64,000 bases of DNA from Utricularia gibba. Lineage: Eukaryota; Streptophyta; Magnoliopsida; Lamiales; Lentibulariaceae. Where the stretch lies: NCBI GenBank assembly GCA_002189035.1, contig NEEC01000008.1, positions 682,001 through 746,000 on the forward strand, written 5' to 3'. The notes beneath the pieces are model-generated. The model ran no database searches. It had not been told where the DNA came from and saw nothing but the letters and a program-made list of their open reading frames with translations. Position numbers and translations under genes: made by a program. Positions 22,569 through 33,999 of this stretch are shown piece by piece (position 1 is the first letter of the stretch; each line of letters starts with the position of its first letter).

Positions 22569-24000
22569 GTGTAGAAGAGAAGAAATCAAAGGAGTGATAA
22601 AGTGATAGTAGAAAAAAGTGCACTAATTTCTTAGAGATGAGTTACAAAAAGAACACTGTCACTAGCTCTTGGATAAAGAGGAATTGATTGAGTGTGTTAG
22701 CTACAATCATGGAAGGTCATAATAGTAAGAGGAAGACTAGGCTTGATTAACGGATCTGAAACCAATTGTCATTATATTTAAGTGTATTAAAACCATTGTT
22801 TTAATGTGCAGTGAATAAACATTCCTTTCCCTTACGTGTTGTGCATGCCCTCTTCTTTTGGTCTAGAAGTGCCAAATGAATCAATCCAACAATTCAATGA
22901 AAAACTTCAAAGTTGCTGAGTGATATAAGAGCCTTAACTAGTGATTCAAAGGAAGCAAAAGTGGTTAATAGCCATAGATGCCAAAATTATGTAGTATTGA
23001 AATAATCGTAGAAGTGATAAAGATAAGATATAACCTATTTTTATGGAATTAATAGGAAGACTTCAATTCTCCAAAAAATGAATGGTCCTAAGAGAATCAA
23101 ATACAAATAAAATATTTAGAAAAGAAGTTGATTTGATGACCATAGATGCAAAATGTTATAGCAAGAATATTGATCCTAAAATAAACATTACAAGTGAAGG
23201 CAACAAAATGTCAGAAGGGCAAATAAAATCATTTCTTGAAGAAAAATGTTAGTTTCATGGAAAAAATAATAATAGGATATAAGTATATTGGACTAAGAAA
23301 GAAAATATATATCAACACTATGATAAAGATACACACTTATCTGATTTGATGGCATCCTAACAAATGGATGCAAAGGACAAAAGTCAATAGTGAGAATATG
23401 CTCAAATAAAAAAAATCATTAGAGAAAGAAAAAGAATAATAGTTTATTTTATTTATGTACTATGAGAAAGAAAATAAATGCATATATGATACATCAAATA
23501 TTATAAAGGTTTTAATGATCACACATGAAAAAAAATGAAGGATTGTTTTCTAGATAGCAATGTTTCACAACATAAGTACAATAACATAAATTTTTTTACT
23601 GATTTATGGAAATGATATACTTAAAATGTTTTTGATTCAACTGAGTATACAATAAAAATTATAACAAGAGTAATAATAAATTTCCTTTGAAAAATAGTTT
23701 TATATCTATTGAAAATGTGTGTCATGCTCCAAATTTGATATAGAATTTCCTAAAAATAGATAAATGAAAATTGGAACAAGGCTTCATGTGTTGAGCTATT
23801 TGATAATGGAGTTCAAGTGAAATTTTTTAAAAATGAGCAATCCTTCACCGCTCATATTCTGAACATCAACATATTCAAGATCAAAACTTGTGAGTTATTT
23901 CATGTATTCAAAGCCTCAGACCTATGTATTAATAAGAAAATTCAAATTTATGATTGAGAAACAAATTAGATAGATAAATAAAAGAATGAGATTAAATAAC
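22569..24000 (+). mobile_element. Possible copia 3' LTR followed by a gag/protease relic
   Basis: 22569 to about 22890 may be the 3' LTR of the preceding element, but I cannot align it with a 5' copy. From about 22990 another copia fragment is visible on the plus strand: a gag tail, then near 23540 DCFLDSNVSQHKYNN (family: WFLDSGCSNHM, protease active site with the expected Gly lost). SIENVCHAPNLI follows near 23700 (family: I.DVYYVPEL). It is badly decayed. Confidence 0.5.
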
Positions 24001-25180
24001 AATGTAGAATATATCTCTTCTTTATTAAAGGGTTATGTGAAAATGAGGATATTGTACACTCCATACTGTCCACATGGCTAGACACGTGTAATAAAAGCCC
24101 CCTATTACCATGCTAGAGACACTCATCCACAACTAAAAAGTTGGAATTGTAGCAAATGGATCTCACATCCATAATTGGATAACAGTACCATCGCTCTTTA
24201 TTTTAGGATTGTGTAAAATTAATGGAATTTTAAATACCAAATTGAATTTTATGTTATTGGTATTTGGGATTCAATATTGATATGTGATTTATAGATGATT
24301 CTCAAAAATTTTGGGATTTGATTTAGTATTAGAAGTAGTAAATATAATTTGATATATAGCAAATTTAAATTTTTATATTATTATTTAAATATATATTATT
24401 TGGATTGTATAATTTAGAAGACATTGAAGAAGATACTTTAGAGCAAGATAAATTTGAGAAAGGTAATTATCATGTTATTGGTTTTACTTTTACAGTCATA
24501 TATTATTGTTTTTTTATAGTATTTATCTAAATTAATATTGTGTTTGCTAAATCATATTATTTCAAAGATAGTGAAAATTTCTTCAATCACTTTGGAGTAA
24601 GAAGTTATGAGTTCTTCGTAGAATCTAAGTCATTGCATTTTATTTTGTGAAACTAAACTAATATTTTTTTATATTTTGAAGTTATATATATTTTGTTATG
24701 TATTTATTAAAAATATATTTTTTCGTTACCATGAATATGTTTGATGCATTTTATAAATAATATTTAATAAGATAAAAAATTTAGAACTTCATGAACCAAA
24801 TATCGAATACCGAAATAATTTCAATATTTGATATTTCAGTTGACACCTAATTTTGTTTGAATTTGATATATTATTTTTTATAAATTTCGGTATTTGGTTG
24901 GGTATGTCCAACACTAATAAACGTTCAGCCCTACTTTATTTGGCAATGTTGCTTAGCCTCTAGCCTCCATGAGTAAATGCATGGGCTTTATTCATCTACT
25001 ATTTACATGAACTAGGTTTCATCTAGCGTGCAAATTATGCATTCATTGGATGAAAGTGCAGTTGCACAGAAGCTTCTTGGCTGCTTCCGTGCAAAGCCAT
25101 GGCATATAAGTTTCTTCTGTACGTGTTTTGCATAAATTTTATTATTATTGTGATGGGATACAAATCGGGTATAATCAGCC
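24001..25180. other. AT-rich spacer
   Basis: No gene seen. 24790-24910 holds an inverted repeat built from AACCAAATA..CGAAAT and its complement ATTTCGGTATTTGGTT, suggestive of a small non-autonomous transposon end. Its limits cannot be fixed. Confidence 0.35.
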
Positions 25181-25655
25181 GATCTCTGAAAAGCTGCCAA
25201 AAGATGTTCTGACATGATCGCGCCAGCCAACCACCGAACGTTGCAGGTCAGAGGCACAGTCTGAAAAGCGGCCGAATTGCGGTAGTGCAGACGGCGATCC
25301 TCTGAAAAGCATAATCGTAACGCAGGCACGAAAAGCAATCACCAACCCTAAAATTCAGGGGCTGTCAGTTCGGCCCCTCCTATAAGTAAGATGAATCCTA
25401 AGGAGAAAGGGATTGGCACCCCGAACTTCCCAACCTGTTTCTTATTTTTGCCACCCCCGTCTAGTGGAAATCTTCTTCGGCGAGCTCCGATAACTCCGTA
25501 GTTTTTCCGTCCTTCGGCGATTTCCACGTAAAAATCTTCGCTTACTCTTATTTCAACCGAACCAACCGAGAAAAACGCAATTAAGTGTGATATTCCCGAT
25601 TGCACTTATCACCCTAAAATCGGCCCCCCATCGGACATCGATTTTACCCACAATA

Positions 25656-25676
25656 TTTTGGCGCCCACCGTGGGGC
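25656..25676 (+). other. Primer-binding-site box of the Tat element
   Basis: TTTTGGCGCCCACCGTGGGG immediately follows the LTR tail. The GGCGCCCACCGTGGGGC form is characteristic of Tat/Athila-type gypsy elements. Confidence 0.8.
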
Positions 25677-25730
25677 AGATCTACAACCCCACTCGAGAAA
25701 TCCACGAGAGTCAATCACTAAGTGTTGATC

Positions 25731-27245
25731 ATGGCGGAAAATAGCACAACCACCAACCCTGTCCATGACGGAAGCACCAGCGCACAAGACCTTGGCCTTA
25801 TGATCACCAGCAGGGAACAGCTAAAGGCCCTTCTAACGGAAATCCTCACCGATTTCAGGACACCTTCGAGCCTCAACTCCAACTCCCAGGAGGGGACACT
25901 CGAAACCGCACCACGAGCGGAGAAGCAACCCCCGGTTTCGGAATACCCCTCAGACATAGAGACTGAGTTCGAAACTGAAGAGGAGATACTATGAAGGAAA
26001 AGGCATAACCAAGTCATATATGAGCCAGGAACTGATAGGGAAAACATGACTAGCGAAATCTTGGAAAAAAGAGAAGAAGAGCTGAAGGGAGAGTTAGACC
26101 AGATTCGTGAGAGGAGAAGACTTATCGACAAACGGATGTCGTCATGGAGAAGAGAGGATAGGGGCTTCAGGGATCTTTTCAATCAGAACGTATCCACCGG
26201 GAGAGGGGACGTTCTGGCTGATATTGCTCTGGCCTTGAAGAATGGAGTTGAGGGAGCAGCTGGGACTACAGCGCTGCGCTTTGACCCTTTCTCGGACGAT
26301 TTAGTCGAGGAAGAACCCGAGAGATGATTCAGAGTCCCGGACGGGTTACCCACGTATGATGGAAAAGGGGACCCCATATCACACGTAACCGACTTCAATA
26401 TGAGGATGTCCACGGTTCGACATTCAAAAGCCATGAAGTGTAAGCTGTTCGCTTGCTCGCTCCAAAAGGGAGCAAAGACTTGGTTTAAACAGTTAGAACC
26501 ATGCAGTGTGGCATCCTATCGGGAGTTAGTGCTGCTCTTCACTACCTGATACGCCGTCAACATCGAAGCTCCACCTTCAAAAGCAGCACTGTACTCGAAA
26601 AGAGAGTTTGAGAAGATTTGTCGACCGATTTAATTGCCAAGCGCAAGATGTCCAGCTGGATTTAAAGAAAAGGGTGGAGATAATGAAGCGGGCCTTGAGA
26701 ACATCGAAGTTAGGGCAGAGTCTATCTAAATCCCCCCGAAAAACCTCGGGGAATTGCTAAGGAAAATCATGAAGTACATCTGGGTGGATGATGACCTCAG
26801 GGCCGAAATGCAGAGCCGTGTTGAGATCCCTCCGGCCCCGCAGCAAGAAATGCAGCCTATTCGGGCCAACCAGCCGAATAAACGCCGTGAAGTATATCAC
26901 GTGGAACAGACCAAAACGAATGCCTATTGTGAGATACACAAAACAATAGGGCACAATACGGCCGATTGTCGAATAATGAAAAGGTTGATTGAACAATATC
27001 ATGCCAACGGGGGAACAAACAACACGATACGGAACCCTACGCAAGCGACGGAAAGAAAAAGGGGACGTAATGAGCGTCTGAGGAGTGAGGGTAACCGATA
27101 TCCGAAGTTCCCCCCAAAACCAGTGAGGGAAAATCCGAGAACCAACAGGGAACCGAGTCCCGAAGGAAGACAAGACATACCGGAAAGTTCAAGGAACGCT
27201 CATCAAATACAGGGTAGTCCCCCTCTATTCGGGAAATCCATGTGA
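25731..27245 (+). pseudogene. Tat element Gag
   Basis: Starts at the Met at 25731 (MAENSTTTNP). An acidic/Ser-rich N-terminal part ends in a stop at 25992. It resumes with a charged coiled segment and the capsid region around 26290-26650: FDPFSDD, then LPTYDGKGDPISHVTDFN and SLQKGAKTWFKQL. At 26754-27245 come a nucleocapsid-like basic segment and AYCEIHKTIGHNTADCR (Cys/His cluster near 26930). In-frame stops at about 25992 and 26325, and frameshifts near 26550-26750, disable it. Confidence 0.82.
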
Positions 27246-27830
27246 TATCCGGAGGAACCGAGATAGATGCATCAGGAAAAGCACGGAAGAGATATTTGGA
27301 CGAAACCAGAAGAGGAGAAGTTTTCGAGATCGGGAGTGGTCCGAATGAGAAAGCCGCTTGGGAAAAGGAAGAGGTCAGTTTCTCCGATAGAGACATTCCG
27401 GTAAACCCAGCCACAAGAAACGAGCCTTTGGTGGTATCAGGAATATGCAGGAGCACCAAAGTAAGGAGGATTCTTATTGATCAAGGATCCTCGTGCAACA
27501 TCATGAAGAAGGAAGTAGCCGAGTTACTGGCGTCATCCAAAGAGGGAAATATTCGCCATGCGCGCATGGAATTATACGCATTCGACCAGTGGGCCGTGCA
27601 AACTACTTTTTTGGAAAATAACTCTGCCCGTAACATTCGGATTGGCAGGGCGGAGCCAAACCGAGAGGTTGGAATTCTTGATCCTGGATTCGGAGGTCTC
27701 ATACAACATCATTCTCGGGCAACCCGGCATCAACCAATTCGGTATGTTACCCTCTACTGTACATTTGAAAATTAAATTTCCGACATTGAGGGGCATCTGC
27801 ACGATGGACATTGACCAACCAACCACCCGG
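27246..27830 (+). pseudogene. Tat element aspartic protease region
   Basis: VRRILIDQGSSCNIM near 27455-27510 corresponds to the retropepsin active site (family: [V/I]LIDxGSSxNI, typical of gypsy Tat elements). It is followed by a fold-like segment running into FLILDSEVSYNIILGQPGIN (near 27670-27730, after a frameshift), the protease C-terminal motif. It would cut the polyprotein. Confidence 0.78.
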
Positions 27831-27959
27831 TCCTGTTATGTATCTTCCTGCTGGGACCCCTGCACGAAAAAGCCGAGGGTGATGTATGTAGAAGGAGAAC
27901 CCCAGGAACCTCCCAGACAAGCAATGGAACCGGTGAGGTATAAGTCTATGCAACTAATG

Positions 27960-29230
27960 CCAGGAAATGCGCAGAAGGCAACCCGCATTGGGGTATATTT
28001 TTGCCTGGACTGCTGCAGACTTTGTAGGTATTGATCGATCCATCGTTGAGCATCACATTGATACCTACCCGGGAGCAAAACCGATTCGACAGAAGCAGCG
28101 GCATTTCTCCGAGGAAAAGTGCCGAATCATCAAAGAAAAAACGAGGGAGCTCCTGGAAGCTGGTTACGTGAGGGAGATCCAGTACTCCGAGTGGGTAGTT
28201 AACCCAGTCGTCGTCCCAAAGCCCGGGGGAAAATGGAGAATGTGCGTTAACTTCACCGACCTCAACGCCTGCTGCGAAAGAGATCCTTACCCCTTGCCAA
28301 AGATTGATAAGCTGGTGGACGCCATTGCCAGATCCCGATTCCTGAGCAACATGGATGCCTATTTGGGGTATCATCAAATCTTTGTTGCCGAAAAGGACTA
28401 ACCAAAAACCACCTTCTACACCAAGGATGGGGCTTTTTGCTATGTGACGATGCCCTTCGGTTTGAAGAATGCTGGGGCAACATATCAGAGGTTGGTGAAT
28501 AAGATCTTCTCTTCTGAAATCGGTACCTCGATGGAGGTTTATGTGGACGATATGATCGTGAAATATATGAATGAAGAAGACCATTTAGCGTATTTGGACT
28601 CTTTTTTCTCTCTATGTCGCACGTACGGGTTAATGCTCAACCCGCTGAAATGTTGCTTCAGGGTACAGAGTGGAAAATTCCTTGGCCATTATGTATCGGA
28701 GAGAGGAATCGAAGCAGACCTCGAGAGGATTAAGGTAATATGCGAAATGCAACCCCAAGGACAATCAAGGAGTACCAGAGTCTCACGGGTAAATTGGCTG
28801 CCCTCAGCCGATTCATCTCTCGGTCTGCCGACAAGTCGGCATTTTTCTTCAAGGCCTTGCGAAAGGGAAATACTTTAGAATGGAATGAGGATTGCCGGAT
28901 TGCCTTTGAGAAGCTCAAAGAATATCTCTCATCACCCCTGCTTCTTGTAGCTCCGAAGGAAGGGGAACCCCTAGGACTATATCTATCCATATGATCTGTT
29001 GCGGTCAGCGCGGTTTTGACAACCATCTCGGTAGAGAAACACTTGCCGGTTTATTATGTGAGCAAGGTCCTATTACCGGCCGAAACCCGGTATACGGTGA
29101 CAGAAAAATTCATTTTGGCACTAAAGATGGCGGCCACCAAGTTAAGGTCATATTACCAAGATCGGTACATTGTGGTATTCACAAATCAGCCTCTAAAGAA
29201 TATCCTATCTTGACCAGAGATTTCCGGAAG
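27960..29230 (+). pseudogene. Tat element reverse transcriptase and first RNase H
   Basis: RT motifs in order: NPVVVPKPGGKWRMC, DLNACCERDPYPLP, SRFLSNMDAYLGYHQI (28340), MPFGLKNAGATYQRLV and the catalytic YVDDMIVK (28540), then FLGHYVSERGIEA. The first RNase H follows in broken frames (28740-29210: AFEKLKEYLSSPLLL, then VYYVSKVLLPAETRY). A stop at 28400 and frameshifts at about 28740 and 28990 inactivate it. Confidence 0.88.
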
Positions 29231-29252
29231 GGTTGCCAAGTGGGCGGTCGAA

Positions 29253-29640
29253 TTGAGTACAATGGATATTGAATTTAAGTCGAGAACAGTGATCAACGCC
29301 CAACCTCTCGCCGATTTTGTGGTCGAAATGACCAGACCTATTGATCGTTTCGTAGAGACCAACGACCGATGGACAATGCACATCGACGGCTCCACATACA
29401 ACGGGGCCGGTGGGGGAATTGATATCCAAACTCTAGACGGAGAACATATCTACATCACGGTGAAGTTCCTATTCCCCGCCTCAAACAATGTAGCCGAATA
29501 TGAGGCCTTGGTCGAAGGGATGAAAATCGCCAGGGAGCTTGGTGTTGCAGAGCTCGACGTTTATACGGACTCACGGCTAGTATAAGGACAGTATTCGGAT
29601 GACTATGAAACCCACGACCCCTTGATGGCTCTGTATTGCG
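29253..29640 (+). pseudogene. Second (archaeal-type) RNase H of the Tat element
   Basis: WTMHIDGSTYNGAGGGI (near 29370), then NNVAEYEALVEGMKIARELG and VYTDSRLV, is a complete-looking RNase H catalytic layout (D..E..D) placed after the normal RNase H. A duplicated RNase H here defines the Tat lineage. The frame stops at 29583 right after the third motif. Confidence 0.85.
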
Positions 29641-29929
29641 CAGAGCTTGGCTTTGTCGCATGTCGCACGCAAGGAAAATGGAACTGCGAACAGTCTCGCC
29701 AGATTTGCAGCGGGTTTTCCGAGATTAAAGGAAGAGAGTGTGACAATCCAATTGAGGGATTAGCCTTCGGTAACCTTGCGGGCGGTGAATCATATCACCC
29801 AACGATTAGGAAACGACATCTCTCCGCAGTTGAGCCTCCTTGAAGATTGGACATCACCCTACATCTGATACCTGCAGAACGGAAAAAATCCTCCCGGTAA
29901 AGCGGAAGCCCGACAACTGGAGATTAAGG

Positions 29930-31042
29930 CAAAGAGATATACACTGGTAAACGGAATTCTCTACCGAAAATCGTTAGATGGACCCCTATTGAGGTGTATC
30001 GGGACAAAGCACTCTCAAGAACTTATAACCGATCTGCATGAAGGGGAATGCGGCAGCCACATCGAGATACGATCCTTGTGTAGAAAAGCTTTGAGAACCG
30101 GATATTATTGGCCAACTATGAAGCGGGATATTACCGAAATGGTGAAGAAGTGCAAAGTATGCCAATACCATGCAAGTATACCAAGAAAACCGGTAAACGG
30201 CCTGACCTCTCTTCCATTCTCATGCCCGTTCGATCGGTAGGGAGTGGATATTATAGGGTCGTTCCCCCAAACCTCAGGCCAAAGGAAATTTGTCATCGTA
30301 ATAGTCGGATATTTCTCCAAATGGGTAGAGGCTAAAGCCGTGGCAAAAATATCAGAGGAGACCGTTATTCGGGATTCCTCAAGAACTAGTGACCGATAAT
30401 GGAACCCAATTCGCTGGAGGAAGAATGGATGCATTCCTGGATAAATATTCGGTCAAGCACAACTTCACTTCGGTGTATCACCCGCAGAGCAATGGTCTCA
30501 CGGAGATAACAAACCGAACGCTCAGACTAGGTTTGAAGACTAAGCTTGAGGATTTCGGAGGGTCATGGGCAGCTCGCTTGGAGGTGATGCTGTGATCATA
30601 TTGCACCACCCCTCGAACCACCATGGAAGAGTCTCCTTTCTTATTGGTTTACGGTTCAGAAGCCGTATGCCTGATTGAACTAACCCTGAAAAGCTACCAG
30701 GTGGAGCACTACAATGAAGAGGAAAATGCTGACCTGCGAAAACTGGAGTTGGAGTTGTTGGAAGAAAAACGACAAAGCGTCTATAACCGACTAGGGGCTT
30801 ATCAGAAAAGAACAGAGAGGAGTTACAACAAGTCGGTATACCCAAGGGAATTCTCCGAAGGAGATTTGGTGCTCCGAAGTATCCAACCACAGAGACATGT
30901 TGGGAAATTAAACCGTAATTGGGAAGGCCCTTATCGGATTTCGAGGGTGATCGGAAAAGGAGCGTATCGTCTAGAACAGTTAGATGGCGTGGAATTCCCA
31001 AGGTCGTGGAATGCGTCACACCTAAGGAAATTCTACACCTAA
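29930..31042 (+). pseudogene. Tat element integrase
   Basis: The zinc-binding HHCC region spans 30030-30190 (LHEGECGSH, then CKVCQYHAS). The catalytic core contains TDNGTQFAGGRMD (30390) and VYHPQSNGLTEITNRTL (30470). The C-terminal domain is at 30623-31042 (VLRSIQPQRHVGKLNRNWEGPY). No chromodomain is visible. The core is split by stops and frameshifts near 30240, 30370 and 30595. Confidence 0.85.
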
Positions 31043-31936
31043 CTGGCTCAATATCAATCTCCATCACAGGTTTGTCCAGAATTCGGTATTCTCTTCCTCA
31101 AAACACTCAAGCATCTATAAATTCCTCTAAAGTGGAGATGAGTAAACAAGATCATAAGCCTGGCGATGTCACGTAAGCCCAGGCAAATCTCCTAAGTCTG
31201 CACCCCCTGTTGGACGCAGCGAATTAACTCGGGGTTTCCTCTAATGTATATGTGGCCTCCTAAACCCAAGCGCCAGTGACAAGGGTAAGCCCTGGTACAA
31301 TTCGGGCACTGGTTTCCTCAAACCGCATGCGTAAGCCCCGAAAAGTCCTTAAGTACTCACCTTATTGCCAAGATCTCGAGACGGTAAGAGCACCCAAAGC
31401 GAATCCTCCCATGTTTCAAAACAATGGGGTTTCAGCCAGAAGAAGGCCCAGTCGGATTGGGGAAGTTGCTCAACCCATGAGGGGTTCTGATCCACTTCCC
31501 TAGCAGCGGTTCAGCTCGCATAAGGAAATACTAAGGCAAACTGAAATTAAAAAGTCCAACTAGAAGGTTGGCAAAAGAACACCTACCCTCCGGGCCACAA
31601 TAGCCTGGGCGAAAACCTTCTAAGGCTAAGTCCCACCATGGGAACACCAAATTGACTTGGGGCTTCCCCCGAAAAGTGGCAAGCCCTGGTACAAGCCTTG
31701 GTCACTTTCTTAAACCATCTGCGTAAGCCCCGAAAAGGCCCCTCGAAGTGGCCCCGACAAAGTAAAATTCTCATTATTAGACCTTGAAGTGGCGAACACA
31801 CCCCAAGCAAGACAACCAATAATGAAAAAAGCGATATGCAAAAACTGAATAAACTAAAGAAGGAAGTCTCGAACCAACGTTTCAAGAAGTACAAAACCCT
31901 GAAACTAGGGGTAAAAACATCAGTTTCAGAGAAGAG
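31043..31936 (+). repeat. Tat 3' spacer with two diverged ~400-bp repeat units
   Basis: Similar blocks recur about 400 bases apart. GTAAGCCCTGGTACAA...TTTCCTCAAACC...GCGTAAGCCCCGAAAAG at about 31284-31345 reappears in diverged form at about 31677-31740. An ACTCGGGGTTTCC/ACTTGGGGCTTCC block precedes each. Non-coding tandem repeats at this position are usual in Tat elements. Confidence 0.6.
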
Positions 31937-32596
31937 TTAGGATTCGGGAACGGGATCAGTCGCGGGGCCGACATGCCCTTCCATTCTTGCCCTCAGCTTG
32001 GCATCATTTTCTCGCCCGATTCTAGCGCGAATAAGAGCTATGAGGCGCTCCCTATCAGCCTCAAAACCGAACTTCGGGGCTTGGTACATGTCTGCAATCG
32101 CATCCAGCATGTTTTCGTCCTTCTTCAGAGGATCCACCCTGTCAAAACGCGGATCCATGATCGACAGCCCGAACTCCTGGCTGATTTGATGCCTTTGCTG
32201 GTACAAGAGAAGGCCGATTAAGTCCTCGGCATAAATATCAGATAACTCGGAAAAGCAGGCCAAGTTCACGAAGTCCTCCAAAAGTCTCCCGCGAGATGCC
32301 TCCTGGTTGAGCAGCTCTGCCTCCAGGGCTAAAACACGATCCTTGGCTTGTTTCAACTCTGTCTCAGCCTCTTCAAGTTGCACTTTGAAACCTTCCTTCT
32401 CGGAGTTGGCGTCATCAATTGCCTTCCCCGTTTCACTAACCAGGTTCTGTAACTCTTCTCGGCGGGTATGCTTCCCGAGCATACTTCTCAATGCGCTCCC
32501 TTCCTCCCACATTGACTTTATCTTGGCATCTTGAGCCGCGATTTGAGCTTGAAGCCGAGAAACTTCCTCTGAATGGGACCCCATTTCCTTGGCCAT
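31937..32596 (-). CDS. Antisense accessory ORF of the Tat element, coiled-coil protein
   Basis: An uninterrupted 219-codon frame runs opposite to gag-pol. It is rich in Glu/Lys/Leu/Gln and reads as a long coiled coil (SRLQAQIAAQDAKIKSM, then VQLEEAETELKQAKDRVLAL). A more globular tail follows (ILYAEDL-like region, FGLSIMDPRFDRVDPL). Antisense ORFs in the 3' region are known in Grande/Tat elements, but their role is unknown. It is likely one exon of a longer gene starting near 33454 (pieces at 33280-33454, about 33095-33210 and about 32800-33040). Some of those pieces now hold stops. Confidence 0.6.
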   Translation of the reverse strand: MAKEMGSHSEEVSRLQAQIAAQDAKIKSMWEEGSALRSMLGKHTRREELQNLVSETGKAIDDANSEKEGFKVQLEEAETELKQAKDRVLALEAELLNQEASRGRLLEDFVNLACFSELSDIYAEDLIGLLLYQQRHQISQEFGLSIMDPRFDRVDPLKKDENMLDAIADMYQAPKFGFEADRERLIALIRARIGRENDAKLRARMEGHVGPATDPVPES

Positions 32597-32699
32597 CCCC
32601 CATCAGAATGTCAAAGCCTAGGACAAAATCAGCAAGTGAGGAACCAGATATATATGATTCCAAAAGAGAGAGAGAATACCTGCCAAATCCCTTTAAGTA

Positions 32700-33454
32700 C
32701 AATTTCCGGCTGAACTCCCAAAAGATTCGGGGTAGCCTCTTCTAAGGCTCTTCGCAGCTCTGAGGGGACCGAAGAGGGGGGAAGAGTAGGATCCTCCCTT
32801 ACCTGAATTGGAGGAGTGGAAATCCCCCTGCATTACTCGGAGGGATCGATGTGGAAGCACCGGCCAAAATAAATCCAGTGCCGGGAATGGAATCTTCACT
32901 GGATATCGGTGAGGGGGAAGCCTTTCTTTTCCTTTTCCCGACGGGGAGGAGTCGCTTCCCGAGTCCCGGAAACCTCAACCAATTGATCCTCCAGAAGGTG
33001 ACCGGCAGCATCTGAGTGAGCTGAGGGTGAATCGGCCTAGGAGAAAGTTAAAAGGTTAGAATCAGAGACTCCTAGCAATGGGCCACCAGAAGTCAGACAA
33101 ACCTATGCAGAAGGAGCCGCATCCAATTCCTGCATTCGGCGCATCTCAGCAGAAAAGCGCGCCATCACCGTATCCTCCAAAGCGTTCTGTCGAGCCATCT
33201 TTTCAACTGCATATCAAAGCCAAAAAAATGGTGAAACGCGATAAAGAAATTACAGGATAGGGAAGCAGAACATGGCTACCTCTTTGCTTTTTAGGAGGTC
33301 CCTGCGCAGAAACCTTAACCCTTTTTCTCTTGTTTTGGGTTAAAGGCCGAGTAGAGGACTCGGGGGCCGGATCAGAGGGAAGAGGGGATACCGGATCAGA
33401 GGTAGGGAGTGCAGCCGAGTCAGAAGGAATATTATGTAGAGCCCCATCGGACAT
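32700..33454 (-). pseudogene. Upstream exons of the antisense Tat ORF, decayed
   Basis: Possible start at 33454 (MSDGALHN), encoding a Pro/Ser-rich, Lys/Arg-rich segment with a nuclear-signal-like NKRKRVKV and a donor at 33279/33280. A second piece near 33095-33210 reads MARQNALEDTVMARFSAEM. A third near 32800-33040 contains GKRKRKASPSPISSEDS. A stop after the second piece and a frame change in the third suggest decay. The start codon lies inside the residual LTR tail, so the true N-terminus may be deleted. Confidence 0.45.
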
Positions 33455-33469
33455 CGATTTTACCCACAA

Positions 33470-33999
33470 CATATTGATTTTTAAGTTAATGAACTTATAA
33501 GTCAATTATAAATATATAATGTTTGTTTTGATGTATATATTAAAAACTTAAAAATTAAATTATTTGAATTTGGATATCTTAACTTATTACTATGTTAAAT
33601 AATATTTTACCCCTTATTATTAACTAATATTAAATATGAATATGATTGAAACCCTAAGATAAATATGAACAATTTTTTGATTTAAATAGGTATAATAAAT
33701 ATAGATATTTTGGTAATTAGAATACTTCAATTGATTTCAAAAGAAAAATAGATACGTTTTTTCTACTTATAAACTTAAATTATAAATAACCTAAAAACAT
33801 TTGTTTAAAATCCTTTATAAGTAATAAATAAAATACTTATACAAATTATAAGTAATTTATAATCAATTAAAATAACTTACGAACAATACAAAACATTCCT
33901 TTTATTTGATAACTGTTCCGTAAATGAGCCCGATGAACAGCCCAGATAAACATAATCAAGGAAAACCAATTACAACTGCACATGGTGCTGCTCCAACAG
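33470..33999. other. AT-rich spacer, MITE-like
   Basis: Very AT-rich, no gene. Ends of the form AATGTTTGTTTTG (about 33518) and CAAAACATTCC (about 33890) face each other. Many CTTATAA/TTATAAG words suggest a miniature transposon, but limits and target site are unclear. Confidence 0.35.

Larger units (their letters stand above)
25181..33469 (+). mobile_element. Ty3/gypsy LTR retrotransposon, Tat lineage, defective
   Basis: The plus strand runs LTR tail (ending about 25653), primer site (25656-25676), gag, protease, RT, RNase H, a second RNase H, and integrase (to 31042). A long non-coding 3' region and minus-strand ORFs (31937-33454) follow. The extra RNase H and the antisense 3' ORFs are the marks of Tat/Ogre/Grande elements. 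Base composition is distinctly less AT-rich than the flanks. The right end keeps only a 28-base copy of the LTR tail (33442-33469), so the 3' LTR is deleted. Every coding domain carries stops or frameshifts. The left edge of the 5' LTR is not determined; three copies of TCTGAAAAG at 25184, 25260 and 25301 lie in its upstream part. Confidence 0.85.
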
